Positions 62,801-64,000 of a stretch of 64,000 nucleotides of DNA are shown here, piece after piece (the first letter of the stretch is position 1; every line of letters begins with the position of its first letter). A program made the translations under genes and the position numbers. Under the pieces are notes generated by a model, which was not told the origin of the DNA, made no database searches, and saw nothing but the letters and a program-made list of their open reading frames with translations. This stretch comes from Artemia franciscana (taxonomy: Eukaryota > Arthropoda > Branchiopoda > Anostraca > Artemiidae), in the NCBI RefSeq assembly GCF_032884065.1, contig NC_088881.1, positions 7,217,047 to 7,281,046 on the forward strand, given 5' to 3'.

Positions 62801-63049
62801 GTTCTCCCCTGAGTGAGAATTCCTTGAGTGTCTCTGGTTTGAATACATTGCAATAAAGTTAGGAGACTCACCTGAATAGAATAGGGTAGTCAACACATTG
62901 ACATAGATAAACAGAGAAGAACACAACAAATGCAAACTGAACCAAGTCTAGTAACTCTTTAGAAAGGATGCAGAGGAATCCGTGACGTCTATGATAGTTA
63001 TACACTCTTGTAAAGAAACTATCCAGGTCTTCTATATGATTCCACTGAG
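12090..63049 (-). CDS. ATG9: ATG9 autophagy scramblase, 13 exons, N terminus missing
   Basis: ATG9 is the multi-spanning membrane protein of autophagy vesicles. It works as a trimeric lipid scramblase with ATG2 while the autophagosome grows (family knowledge). Exons in transcript order on the minus strand: 62872-63049, 60208-60427, 57123-57247, 54491-54618, 46439-46623, 44827-45005, 41639-41770, 33083-33233, 27486-27758, 22111-22293, 16925-17118, 14447-14564, 12090-12185. All have GT/AG borders, and phases agree at all 12 junctions, giving 719 residues plus stop. Family hallmarks in order: HIEDLDSFFTRVYNYH, YYWEIRSFYL, DLDIHHRILR, GLKYNLELILFW, YGRFYVRHFNELDHEL, WDEDVITVEHV, VHIHYLPGWW, EELLSPIITPF, VGVGDVCSFAQLDVRRHG, KTELSLVHFALTNP. 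Human ATG9A is about 839 residues; the shortfall is the absent N-terminal exon and a shorter tail. I found no first exon in 63050-64000. Introns run up to ~8.7 kb and are full of repeats. The call is firm. Confidence 0.96.
12740..12990 (+). repeat. foldback/MITE-like repeat, single arm
   Basis: A-run and AAGTTTTTTTTAACTGAAAG, then GTAAGGAGTGACATTAAAAC, then GAACAGAAATTACTTCGCAT and CTCCTCAACGCCCCGCTCTT. The same block is at 38715 (as one arm of an inverted pair) and at 63820. A perfect small hairpin, GACGGAC-6-GTCCGTC, lies at its left border (12739). Confidence 0.75.
13270..13828 (+). repeat. two diverged copies of a ~105-bp block around a hairpin
   Basis: GTGAAAATT...GAAGAATCxAAGCGGxTxCTCAAA(A/G)TAT occurs at 13270-13375 and again at 13723-13828. 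Between them, 13402-13452 is a near-perfect hairpin: TTTTTTTTAAGACGCCATTT pairs with AAATGGCGTC...AAAAAAAA around an AAAG loop. Confidence 0.65.
14447..14564 (-). CDS. ATG9: ATG9 exon l: variable cytosolic tail
   Basis: Residues 649-688. It encodes NIGVTTSQDRAENATSREII and then LVDMARSAIFIHGSRQGQ. Assigned by strand, acceptor TTTTGGCAG, donor CAG/GTAAGT, and phase (one nucleotide in, phase 0 out). The sequence itself is not diagnostic. Confidence 0.8.
15785..15970. repeat. AT-rich cryptic repeat (ATGATAAAA)n
   Basis: Many short repeats of ATGATAAAA/TATCAT, partly self-complementary. Low-complexity intron sequence between ATG9 exons l and k. Confidence 0.7.
16202..16499. mobile_element. short non-autonomous hAT-like element
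   Basis: The left end CAGGGGCGTAATTTGC and the inverted right end CAGTGGTGTAATTTCG match at 12 of 16 positions. They are flanked by near-identical 8-bp direct repeats, GAGGGGCT and GAGGAGCT (7 of 8). An 8-bp duplication plus CAGNGGCG-type ends is the hAT pattern. At 298 bp with no coding capacity, it is a MITE. Confidence 0.7.
16925..17118 (-). CDS. ATG9: ATG9 exon k: variable cytosolic tail
   Basis: Residues 585-648. A Ser/Met/Asn-rich low-structure segment (FLHMGRLSYRTAPLSNM, RMGSIRGEPGLSTVDE). It is not conserved enough to recognise alone. It is assigned by strand, a good acceptor (CTTTTCAG), a good donor (GA/GTAAGA), and phase agreement on both sides (0 in, 2 out). A 105-bp tandem array begins about 80 bp upstream of the acceptor. 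Confidence 0.82.
17197..17582 (+). repeat. tandem repeat, 105-bp unit, about 3.7 copies
   Basis: The motif GCATACGTGTGTCAGAACGC starts near 17198, 17271, 17376 and 17481. Spacing is 105 bp between the last full units; the first unit is shortened by an internal deletion and the last by a few bases. The array ends exactly where an RTE endonuclease fragment begins (17583). Confidence 0.93.
17583..17990 (+). mobile_element. RTE-type endonuclease-domain fragment
   Basis: Encodes SGVSGTHNPEVGNIRLGDIE, then YSGREGGVHRQGVGLMMNKK, and further on GRFxxPGR in the position of the GDFNAQVGR endonuclease motif. Interrupted by stops near 17897. The element is cut at both ends. Confidence 0.85.
19145..19490 (+). 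mobile_element. RTE-type retrotransposon 3' end
   Basis: Terminal domain: YEKCGSIPLSTAIMKERLRW, LGQVLRMKDDRLPRIVLFGH, GRPRLGWEDVINKDLKEMGT, RRSVRSCVGLRRLGAVVSY, then TAGTAGTAGTGGTAG. An open frame of 103 codons survives. The best preserved of the three 3' ends here. Confidence 0.9.
20164..20945. mobile_element. non-autonomous hAT-like element with perfect 8-bp target duplication
   Basis: The left end CAGGGTTGCCA and the inverted right end TAGGGTTGCCA agree at 10 of 11 bases. The flanks are identical 8-mers, GTGAGGAA at 20156-20163 and 20946-20953. The GCACTCTTTT motif recurs in inward positions near both ends. At 782 bp with only short frames, it must be mobilised in trans by a hAT transposase. 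Confidence 0.92.
21165..22110. repeat. degenerate tandem array, ~180-200-bp unit, ends at ATG9 exon j donor
   Basis: GGCTTTTGAATAGGCAACTT-type starts occur at 21165 and 21345, with weaker forms near 21541, 21889 and 22081. TTGCCAAATTTTCAAGTTTT is shared by the first two units. The last start runs directly into the splice donor of exon j at 22110. Confidence 0.75.
22111..22293 (-). CDS. ATG9: ATG9 exon j: KTELSLVHFALTNPEW
   Basis: Residues 524-584. AEECKTELSLVHFALTNPEW and the following PP correspond to the conserved end of the ATG9 core; RVAPSELGQIVQSDDELPSL begins the variable cytosolic tail. The acceptor is TCTTTCAAG and the donor GCT/GTAAGT; phase 0 at both ends. Two oddities: a decayed copy of its 5' part lies ~300 bp upstream (22590-22660), and the donor abuts a degenerate ~190-bp tandem array (21165-22110). 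Confidence 0.95.
22330..22545. repeat. AT-rich low-complexity (TTCTATATTATAT)n
   Basis: About 200 bp of TATTATATTCTCTA-type repeats directly upstream of ATG9 exon j's acceptor (transcript sense). Confidence 0.85.
22590..22660 (-). pseudogene. decayed copy of the 5' part of ATG9 exon j
   Basis: On the minus strand AAGACTGAAGAATACCAAAC and the following TATTTTACTGTTACTAA align to exon j (AAGGCTGAAGAATGCAAAAC ... ATTTTGCCCTTACTAA) at about two-thirds identity over 60 bases. KTELSLVHFALTN has become QTNMSLFYFTVTN. Similarity stops after that. It lies in the intron before exon j. Confidence 0.65.
22693..22880. mobile_element. foldback element, ~83-bp arms
   Basis: The two arms, starting at 22693 and ending near 22880, are inverted copies with few mismatches. 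They share AGTGATAAATATCACAAAAA, TACTAGATATTT, GTCACATA and GTCATCAGTAGTA around a ~20-bp loop. The arm core is shared with 28135-28362. Confidence 0.93.
24085..24295 (+). mobile_element. RTE-type 3' end, highly decayed
   Basis: GATACGATTTAAAGGAAGTT, AGGCTTTGAATAGATTAGGA and TTGTGTTGACCTCAGGCTGA match the terminal domain at 19340-19460, followed by TTATTAGTAGCAGCAGTAGC. All frames are broken. Confidence 0.85.
24431..26722 (+). repeat. satellite array, 117-bp unit, 19 full and one partial copy
   Basis: Unit starts (CAAAACATAGGTTTTTGC) at 24431, 24548, 24664, 24781, 24898, 25015, 25132, 25243, 25360, 25477, 25594, 25710, 25827, 25944, 26061, 26178, 26295, 26412, 26524 and 26641. Period is 117 bp, with 116-bp units and two deletion units of 111-112 bp. 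Three variants are defined by the bases after GCACTA: TAAGCCCACGTGG (A), AAAGCCCATGTGG (B), CAAGCCCATGTGG with AAAGCAACAACGC (C). Order: A, A-like, eight B, C, A, A, B, B, C, A, B, C, A. It has no coding role; short frames inside it are repeat artefacts. Confidence 0.97.
27180..27470 (+). repeat. dispersed repeat family 1, copy
   Basis: Shares TTTTCAGT, GGCAGTAGCCC, TTAGTTTCTGTTCATTTT and a TTTTTTCTGAAAAACAT end with blocks at 33720-34090, 39630-39760 and 40495-40790, and inverted at 39050-39290. No coding capacity seen. Confidence 0.55.
27486..27758 (-). CDS. ATG9: ATG9 exon i: EELLSPIITPF and VGVGDVCSFAQ
   Basis: Residues 433-523. It encodes EELLSPIITPFVLLYHF (re-entrant membrane segment), VDFLRNNTVDVVGVGDVC and SFAQLDVRRHGDP, the strongest ATG9 fingerprint in the window. 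A less conserved Lys-rich stretch (QEKLEKVAKM) then fills the region that varies between species. The acceptor is CTTTTTTTAG and the donor CCT/GTAAGT. Phase 0 at both ends. Confidence 0.97.
28135..28362. mobile_element. foldback element, ~108-bp arms
   Basis: The left arm begins ACAAATAAACGTTCAAGTGG and the right arm, inverted, ACAAATAAACGTTCAAACGG. They share TTTAGATAGTGAAAACAGGT and end TCAGTAGAAATA around a ~10-bp loop. The core (CTAGATATTTC, GTCATCAGTAG) is shared with the foldback at 22693-22880. Confidence 0.93.
28367..28660 (+). repeat. direct tandem duplication, 172-bp period
   Basis: GAGAGGCAGTGTG and GGGAAAAGGATAC begin both copies (28369 and 28541). Both continue with TATTACGTCAAAATTATGTT and TATAAAGAGAATATGTGC. 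It abuts the foldback element on its left. Confidence 0.9.
29420..29521 (+). CDS. candidate exon of a nested antisense gene (Lys/Glu coiled coil)
   Basis: The acceptor CATGTTTTAG is followed by 34 in-frame codons, ENMEREDAKKKEDELLKALE then NLEKKKADKAKMKA, ending at donor GCG/GTACGT. Phase 0 at both ends; the other two frames are stopped. The heptad pattern suggests a short charged coiled coil. It lies on the plus strand inside the ATG9 intron between exons h and i. The internal ATG at residue 3 could also be the start. I do not recognise the family. Phase fits the next two candidates (32807-32916, 34741-34816). Confidence 0.6.
30142..32264. mobile_element. 2.1-kb hAT-like element, non-autonomous
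   Basis: The left end CAGGGGCGCAGCTACC and the inverted right end TAGTGGCATCGCCG are of the CAGNGGCG type. Both are followed inward by a poly-G or poly-C run. Flanks TTTCAAGG (30134-30141) and GTTCAAGG (32265-32272) match at 7 of 8. No transposase is recognised inside; frames are short and the interior is AT-rich. Confidence 0.65.
32404..32519 (-). other. orphan terminal-exon-like open frame
   Basis: On the minus strand the acceptor CTTACTTCAG is followed by an open frame MFNQDWFPVRIDVTDGSFTY then CGNLSVSLNDGPENAAF and a stop. Composition is protein-like, but entry phase (two extra bases) does not fit splicing from ATG9 exon h. No neighbour exon is recognised. It could be debris from a transposon, since a hAT-like element ends 140 bp to the left. 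Confidence 0.25.
32807..32916 (+). CDS. candidate middle exon of the nested antisense gene
   Basis: Open for 36 codons plus two bases. It starts after an in-frame TAG that doubles as the acceptor (GATCTTAG) and ends at GACAG/GTGGTA. The product is basic (KYIDKRERWTDKKRGGEIL) and then YLTKQPYRYNAD. It enters in phase 0 and exits in phase 2, exactly what is needed between 29420-29521 and 34741-34816. The acceptor lacks a proper pyrimidine tract, so the left border is uncertain. Confidence 0.35.
33083..33233 (-). CDS. ATG9: ATG9 exon h: HIHYLPGWW segment
   Basis: Residues 382-432. AFIPEENVVYFHDDLLANVL, then HIHYLPGWW and RAGFAQLFQLK, matching the ATG9 segment before the re-entrant helices. The acceptor lies in a T-rich tract ending TTCCAG. 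The donor is AAA/GTGGCA, weak but required for phase 0 joining to exon i, where LFQLK runs into AFLAEELLSP as in other ATG9 proteins. Confidence 0.93.
33720..34090 (+). repeat. dispersed repeat family 1, copy
   Basis: GGGCAGTAGCCAAACTCTTG, then TTTTGGGGTTCATTTATT and TTTGAAAAGCTTCTTTGTTG, matching 40560-40790 in order. An inverted relative of the left part lies at 39050-39290. Confidence 0.6.
34741..34816 (+). CDS. candidate last exon of the nested antisense gene
   Basis: A strong acceptor (TTTATTTATTCTACAG) is followed by one base and 24 codons, QDEEVESPTVVIRKSSAAVD then IDYF, and TAA at 34814-34816. Many codons end in G or C (GTC, GAC, GCC), unlike the AT-rich surroundings. AATAAA follows 100 nt later. 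It lies on the plus strand inside the ATG9 intron between exons g and h. Protein family not recognised. Confidence 0.5.
34916..34921 (+). terminator. candidate polyadenylation signal of nested gene
   Basis: AATAAA 100 nt after the TAA at 34814-34816, at a typical distance for a short 3' UTR. Confidence 0.45.
35176..35415 (+). repeat. tandem duplication, 131-bp period, two copies
   Basis: AATATTGGCCCAAACAGAAC through CCGAGCTTTGACTCGGTAGA and CCTTGTTCTTTTTTTCAGTC occurs at 35176 and 35307 with almost no change. Copy identity is high, so the duplication is recent. Confidence 0.95.
35878..36065 (+). repeat. tandem duplication, 93-bp period, two copies
   Basis: ACATAACCATTC...ACATTAAAACTCTCAATG and AAATAAACCGAATAAGCACA recur at 35878 and 35971. 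Confidence 0.93.
36440..36705 (+). repeat. complex local repeat (CTCTTACCTTATATTGC)
   Basis: CTCTTACCTTATATTGCTAA occurs near 36445, 36577 and 36626. TTAAAATGCTTTGAAATCAG plus ACTTTGTTTAGTTG occurs at about 36488 and 36665. Confidence 0.9.
37285..37850. repeat. nested large inverted repeat
   Basis: The outer pair is CGGTACTTATCGGTTATATA ... at 37287 and its inverse ending near 37845. The inner pair is TTTGGGTAATATATTTGCAC through AGCATATATTAAAT (about 37598-37655) and its inverse to about 37740, around a ~20-bp spacer. The inner arms are ~60 bp with a poly-G/poly-C run in each. Confidence 0.85.
37855..38700 (+). repeat. dispersed repeat family 2, with internal duplication
   Basis: Contains GATCGTATCGACCCAGTGGT, TTTTGAGATAGCCATTTTGT and CAGCATAGTTGAAAGGCC, the style of a high-copy dispersed repeat. 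A fragment (CCCACAGTCCCTGGGG) recurs at 52400. At 38332-38505 an ~87-bp block (TATTGGGAAGTATGC ... GGAATTTCCCACGGGGATAA) is tandemly duplicated. It leads directly into the foldback at 38715. Confidence 0.6.
38715..39035. mobile_element. foldback/MITE element with ~95-bp inverted arms
   Basis: The left arm (AAGTTTTTTTAATTGTAAGT ... GGGGTTACTCCTCC) is repeated in inverse at the right (GGAGGAGTAAGCCCC ... GCTCCTTACTGTCAATCGAA). The ~120-bp centre is AT-rich. Same family as 12740-12990 and 63795-64000. Confidence 0.9.
39050..39290 (-). repeat. dispersed repeat family 1, inverted copy
   Basis: On the minus strand GAGAAGAGGGTAGTAGCCAA and CTTCTGTTTGTAGTAACAG match 33722-33765. It begins with a short (AAACTCAA)n stretch at 39066. 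Confidence 0.6.
40495..40790 (+). repeat. dispersed repeat family 1, copy
   Basis: GTTCGTTTTCACTAAAGTAC and GGCACAGGGGGCGTTAGCCC also occur at 39660-39725. The right part (TTTGAAAAGCTTCTATTAAG) matches 33985. Confidence 0.75.
41639..41770 (-). CDS. ATG9: ATG9 exon g: two membrane helices around WDEDVITVEHV
   Basis: Residues 338-381. A hydrophobic helix (FICGSLLFVLICLTLW) is followed by DEDVITVEHVI and a second helix (LMSGLGGIVAIC). The acceptor is CATTACAG and the donor AG/GTATTT. One nucleotide completes Arg with exon f, and the exon ends in phase 2. DED-V-VEH between two helices is a fixed ATG9 feature. Confidence 0.95.
41975..42480 (-). repeat. dispersed repeat family 3, two copies
   Basis: On the minus strand GGGCCATATCCAGAATTTTA, a poly-G run, GTACAAAAAACTT and ACGAGTCGGACAAA (41975-42165). 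A second, more diverged copy lies at 42335-42480. Same unit as the array at 58835-59320. Confidence 0.75.
42835..44335. repeat. two-level degenerate repeat field, 1.5 kb
   Basis: A short block (GATTCTCGCTGTCGCTTGTC, TTCTAACCGCA, ATTTCGTTGAGCA, TTTTCGTTTG) recurs every ~60-75 bp with many changes. On top of it a longer block (GTTCCGTGCCTTTTGCTTTA ... CATTCGTCGCCTTGTA) recurs near 43146, 43288, 43640, 44110 and 44265. Strongly T-rich on the plus strand; no sustained frame. It lies in the ATG9 intron between exons f and g. Confidence 0.85.
44626..44728 (-). other. orphan exon-like open frame in ATG9 intron f-g
   Basis: On the minus strand, between acceptor TTCTAAACAG and donor CAG/GTGACT, the frame VVVVPPKYYSSQEGTNLMAP then FLLKSAGRDTRFYA is open. 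The length (103 nt) does not fit the phase between ATG9 exons f and g, and no ATG9 has an insert there. Not recognised; it may be chance or a transposon scrap. Confidence 0.2.
44827..45005 (-). CDS. ATG9: ATG9 exon f: YGRFYVRHFNELDHEL core
   Basis: Residues 279-337. ELKRDPSLLGVRKWS leads into YGRFYVRHFNELDHEL, one of the most conserved ATG9 stretches, then ASRYTRAFVSPFMAIVA. The acceptor is TTTTTTTCAG and the donor AG/GTAGGG. It continues exon e in phase 0 and ends in phase 2. The open frame just below the donor (44626-44728) is not part of this exon in any phase-consistent way. Confidence 0.95.
45186..45253. repeat. (GA)n microsatellite, about 34 repeats
   Basis: Uninterrupted AG dinucleotides between an imperfect GA-rich lead-in at 45159 and AAACTTTTTAAG. 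Confidence 0.98.
45255..45605 (+). repeat. degenerate tandem repeat, ~100-bp unit, four copies
   Basis: GATAACTCTAGGACAAGTAT-like starts at 45273, 45377, 45470 and (as CATAACCCTAGGACAAACGT) 45565. Each is followed by a CTCATTGGAAGGTCATTGAA-like block and TATTTAACTTT. It sits ~250 bp upstream of ATG9 exon f, next to the (GA)n. Confidence 0.85.
46439..46623 (-). CDS. ATG9: ATG9 exon e: EEYKR segment and hydrophobic helix
   Basis: Residues 217-278. WHLKEEYKRASKRQELADRL is followed by a hydrophobic stretch at about residues 250-272 (VGFVNLVLSPLVVIWQLL) and FRYAE, matching the core of ATG9. The acceptor is CTTTCTTTCAG and the donor GAG/GTAAAC. It starts with two nucleotides of the split Gly codon and ends in phase 0. 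Confidence 0.95.
47755..47805 (+). mobile_element. short RTE-type fragment
   Basis: AAGCTGTACGAAAAAATTGA and TTCAATCCCACTTTCTAGGG encode YEKIDSIPLSRA, the start of the terminal domain seen at 19145. It is plus-oriented, opposite to the larger element 400 bp to the right. Confidence 0.7.
48165..50220 (-). mobile_element. RTE-type retrotransposon, endonuclease and first half of reverse transcriptase
   Basis: On the minus strand from 50191: RRFELDFLGVSETRIPGVGS, then (broken frames) LGDFNAQVGRNRDRWYPS, ELTWHSRDGKTANLI, KSKDHHLVVSRVN (APE-type endonuclease); then a linker with KERVKERWAEHFENVLNRDT and reverse transcriptase motifs (FSFIDYEQAFDSVDR, GFKQVFFLSPF near 48200). Similarity stops near 48165, before the YADD catalytic motif expected next. 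Many stops and frameshifts; inactive. Confidence 0.9.
50220..51145 (-). mobile_element. probable 5' untranslated region of the RTE-type element
   Basis: A GC-rich block (GGCCCCGGGCGAAGGTGCCC, TGAGGTCCCCCCTTGGTCC) continues from the endonuclease start to an abrupt return to AT-rich sequence at a poly-G run at 51149. Position, orientation and base composition suggest the 5' leader; no known motif confirms this. Confidence 0.6.
51485..51525 (+). repeat. (TTGA)n tail of a non-LTR element
   Basis: AATAAATTGATTGAAATTGA then TTGATTGATTGAA. Similar AATAAAT(A)GATTGATTGATTG tails occur at 60025-60055 and a weaker one at 53100-53130, which suggests 3' ends of one retroelement family whose bodies I cannot define. 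Confidence 0.5.
52655..52975 (+). repeat. (CTA)n-rich block flanked by ~75-bp direct repeats
   Basis: CAAATGACTGGTTGTGACTA and CTGCTTCCTCCTGCTACAAT occur at 52687 and 52926. Between them CACTACTACACGGCCAATT occurs twice in an ACTACTCTC-rich simple sequence. Confidence 0.9.
54285..54480 (+). repeat. (CTATGACCCTA)-type cryptic repeat beside ATG9 exon d
   Basis: Variants of CCTATGACCCTA(G/T)A(C/T) recur about ten times. The block ends about ten bases from the donor of ATG9 exon d at 54490. Confidence 0.85.
54491..54618 (-). CDS. ATG9: ATG9 exon d: conserved LPITF...GLKYNLELILF segment
   Basis: Residues 174-216. The exon reads NYFVAMVNKHVLPITF, then GEMVFLTKGLKYNLELILF. It carries one nucleotide at each end, so AG+A and T+GG complete codons with exons c and e; the T+GG junction recreates the conserved Trp of ILFWG. 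The acceptor is TTCTTTTAG and the donor T/GTAAGT. A CTATGACCCTA-type simple repeat begins about ten bases beyond the donor on its intronic side. Confidence 0.93.
54826..54965 (+). CDS. candidate terminal exon of a second nested antisense gene
   Basis: After a pyrimidine-rich acceptor (TTTCCCCCCCACAAG) a frame from 54828 stays open to TGA at 54963-54965: basic start (KVRRRRHRYTKKENDEQPPA), then TDYTPKSKPEQCALW and KNYTIKPYQ. Composition and GC-ending codons look coding. AATAAA follows at 55085. It lies antisense to ATG9, ~200 bp from exon d. An overlapping frame is also open and ends at 54978. I do not recognise the protein and found no upstream partner exon. Confidence 0.35.
55085..55090 (+). 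terminator. candidate polyadenylation signal
   Basis: AATAAA 120 nt after the TGA at 54963-54965, in the right place to serve the candidate terminal exon. Confidence 0.3.
55100..57100. other. ATG9 intron c-d, nothing recognised beyond the 54826 candidate
   Basis: AT-rich, with poly-A, poly-T and poly-C runs (56470, 56580, 56790). No repeat with a second copy here and no supported frame was found. Confidence 0.4.
57123..57247 (-). CDS. ATG9: ATG9 exon c: cytosolic segment
   Basis: Residues 133-173. It encodes WTEVQSRLRQAQKDH and then DLDIHHRILR, matching the cytosolic helices after the second membrane helix of ATG9. The acceptor is GTGTTTCAG. The donor, GAG/GTTTGA, is poor, but it is the only site that keeps phase with exon d, and family similarity stops exactly there. 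An alternative read-through of about 17 codons to the next stop shows no family similarity. Confidence 0.9.
58611..58673. repeat. poly-T tract
   Basis: 49 T, one C, then 13 T, after a CTCTCTC lead-in. Shorter T tracts lie at 59859-59886 and 59927-59938. Confidence 0.97.
58712..58801. repeat. (AT)45 microsatellite
   Basis: Ninety bases of perfect AT dinucleotide. Confidence 0.98.
58835..59320 (-). repeat. tandem array of dispersed family 3, ~125-bp unit, about four copies
   Basis: On the plus strand AATAAACTCATATAAACTCA, TCCGACTCGTAAAAACGTAA and AATGAATATAAACACTTTTTTGA recur four times. Units are separated by poly-C runs and CCCATCCCCCTGAAAAAA. Its outer edge, GATACGGTCCTGCC, resembles the outer edge of the copy at 42130. 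A 172-codon minus frame spans it, but it is only the repeat read through. Confidence 0.92.
60208..60427 (-). CDS. ATG9: ATG9 exon b: second membrane helix
   Basis: Residues 59-132. A luminal loop (RENLAND, then GGKIRLGDAL) leads into a membrane helix at about residues 90-115 and the family signature YYWEIRSFYL. The acceptor is preceded by a long T tract ending TTCCAG; the donor GAG/GTATTT is weaker. It joins exon a in phase (AG+A gives Arg) and ends in phase 0. Confidence 0.94.
61483..61568 (+). repeat. perfect 43-bp tandem duplication
   Basis: CAACTTAGCTTCACCAGCCG through TTCTGGCCGACCAGTTAAAC occurs twice head to tail with no mismatch, at 61483 and 61526. Confidence 0.97.
62105..62290. repeat. 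(TTTTTATAGT)n-type AT-rich low complexity
   Basis: Variants of TTTTATAGTAATAG repeated for ~180 bp between ATG9 exons a and b. Confidence 0.85.
62872..63049 (-). CDS. ATG9: ATG9 exon a: N-terminal motif and first membrane helix
   Basis: Residues 1-58 of the assembled protein. The exon opens with the conserved HIEDLDSFFTRVYNYH segment, then a hydrophobic helix at about residues 32-52 (LLDLVQFAFVVFF onward) and CVDYPILF. The acceptor is TTATTTCAG and the donor is AG/GTGAGT. It takes one nucleotide from an upstream exon not found here and ends in phase 2. The frame stays open upstream to an ATG at 63134, but that stretch looks like intron with a good acceptor, so I do not take it as the start. 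The AP-sorting segment that normally precedes this motif is missing. Confidence 0.93.
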
Positions 63050-63794
63050 CTGAAATAACGCAGAATAAATGACAATGCACATAACCGACCCATATACACG
63101 GAAAGAGAGCTCTTCTCTTATTCAAACAACCCATGAAAAAGAAAAATTCAAAACTATAGTGTTAAGCTTACTTGTATCCCCCCTCCCTCTCCCTTAAGAA
63201 TCTGCGCACACCTTTGAAAATAATGTGACAGAGTAATTACCATACCAAAATCTAAGAAAAATTGGATACTAAGCCTAGTAAATAAAAAGAAAGAAGAATT
63301 TCGCTAGCACAATCTATTAATTATGCAAAGCATAAAATGAGTATATAAAATAAATATATTGAAGTACATAATATAAATATGTAAAAATTGAATAGGAAAG
63401 CTGCAATCATAATTGAAAAAAAATGATTTATTTTGGTCACAAAAAATCAGGGCATTTTTTTTTTTTAATCAGCTAAACATGGACGGACAGATTAATTCAA
63501 CAATAAAAGCAAACACGCCATCATATATCCCCTGCATGACTCTATTGCCAAGAATACAGGAAAAAACGGACAAATAAAAAGAAAAGAAAAGAAAACACAC
63601 AAACACTAAAAAAGGGCAACAACGAACAGACACCCACCACTGATTGTCCACAGAAAACCAAACCTGGCCAACGTGCCATGTACAATAAACAATACAAACA
63701 TACATTTCCAACTTGGCCAAAAGACATCAACCAAATCTGGGCAATCCTCTGAACAAAACTTTGAGAAAGCCATTTAGCCAAAAAAATTAATAAT

Positions 63795-64000
63795 AGTTCA
63801 AAAACGTTCAGAAATTAAATAAAAAAACAAGTTTTTTTAACTGAAAGTAAGGAGCGACATCAAAACCTAAAACGAACAGAAATTATTCAGTATATGAAAG
63901 GGGCTGTCCCCTCCTCAACGCCCCGTTCCTTACGCTAAAGTTTGACTCTTTCTCACAATTCCGCTTTTTAAAACAATAAAAAACATTAACGTAAGGAGCT
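63795..64000 (+). repeat. foldback/MITE-like repeat, cut by window edge
   Basis: TTCAGAAATTAAATAAAAAA, AAGTTTTTTTAACTGAAAGT, AAGGAGCGACATCAAAAC and CCTCCTCAACGCCCCG match 12790-12970 and the left arm at 38715. Whether the inverted right arm exists cannot be seen. Confidence 0.8.

Larger units (their letters stand above)
60560..62860. other. ATG9 intron a-b, mostly unrecognised
   Basis: Apart from the 43-bp duplication (61483) and the AT-rich block (62105), nothing was recognised. CCAAAAAGGAGCTC-like and GGAAACTCACTTGAATAGGA-like phrases occur near 62405 and again near 62690 and 62860; the last one is at the exon a donor, so a weak local repeat may include that donor. Confidence 0.4.

Overview
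This window is animal nuclear DNA: AT-rich, intron-rich and full of decayed transposable elements, tandem repeats and poly-G/poly-C runs. The conserved proteins fit an arthropod. The repeat style reminds me of a branchiopod crustacean such as Artemia, but that is an inference from general familiarity and was not tested. No prokaryotic or CRISPR-like features are present.

The main gene is the autophagy scramblase ATG9 on the minus strand. I assembled 13 coding exons from 63049 down to the stop codon at 12090-12092. Every junction is in phase, giving 719 residues plus a stop codon. Only the first coding exon or exons (N terminus) are missing, probably beyond the right edge. The ~51-kb gene is mostly intron, and almost every repeat described here lies in an ATG9 intron.

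Convergent to it on the plus strand, at 1525-9336, is the 3' part of a gene ending in a serine-rich domain and a C-terminal membrane anchor. It is tentatively the inner nuclear membrane protein TMEM201/Samp1. Three exons join in phase. The first has a partial, decayed copy of itself 3.7 kb downstream.

There are weaker signs of small plus-strand genes antisense to ATG9 inside its introns. One is a three-exon in-phase chain (29420-29521, 32807-32916, 34741-34816) with a poly(A) signal 100 nt after the stop. The other is a lone terminal-exon candidate (54826-54965) with its own poly(A) signal.

Repeats by region: 1-4650 holds RTE-type retrotransposon debris and a ~290-bp tandem array; 16.2-17.6 kb a hAT-like element and a 105-bp array; 20.2-22.9 kb a hAT-like element with a perfect 8-bp target duplication, a ~190-bp array ending at an ATG9 splice donor, a decayed copy of an ATG9 exon and a foldback element; 24.4-26.7 kb a 20-unit, 117-bp satellite; 28.1-32.3 kb a second foldback and a 2.1-kb hAT-like element; 37-41 kb large inverted repeats; 42.8-45.6 kb a two-level degenerate repeat field and a ~100-bp array; 48.2-51.1 kb the 5' half of an RTE element; 58.6-59.3 kb microsatellites plus a ~125-bp array.
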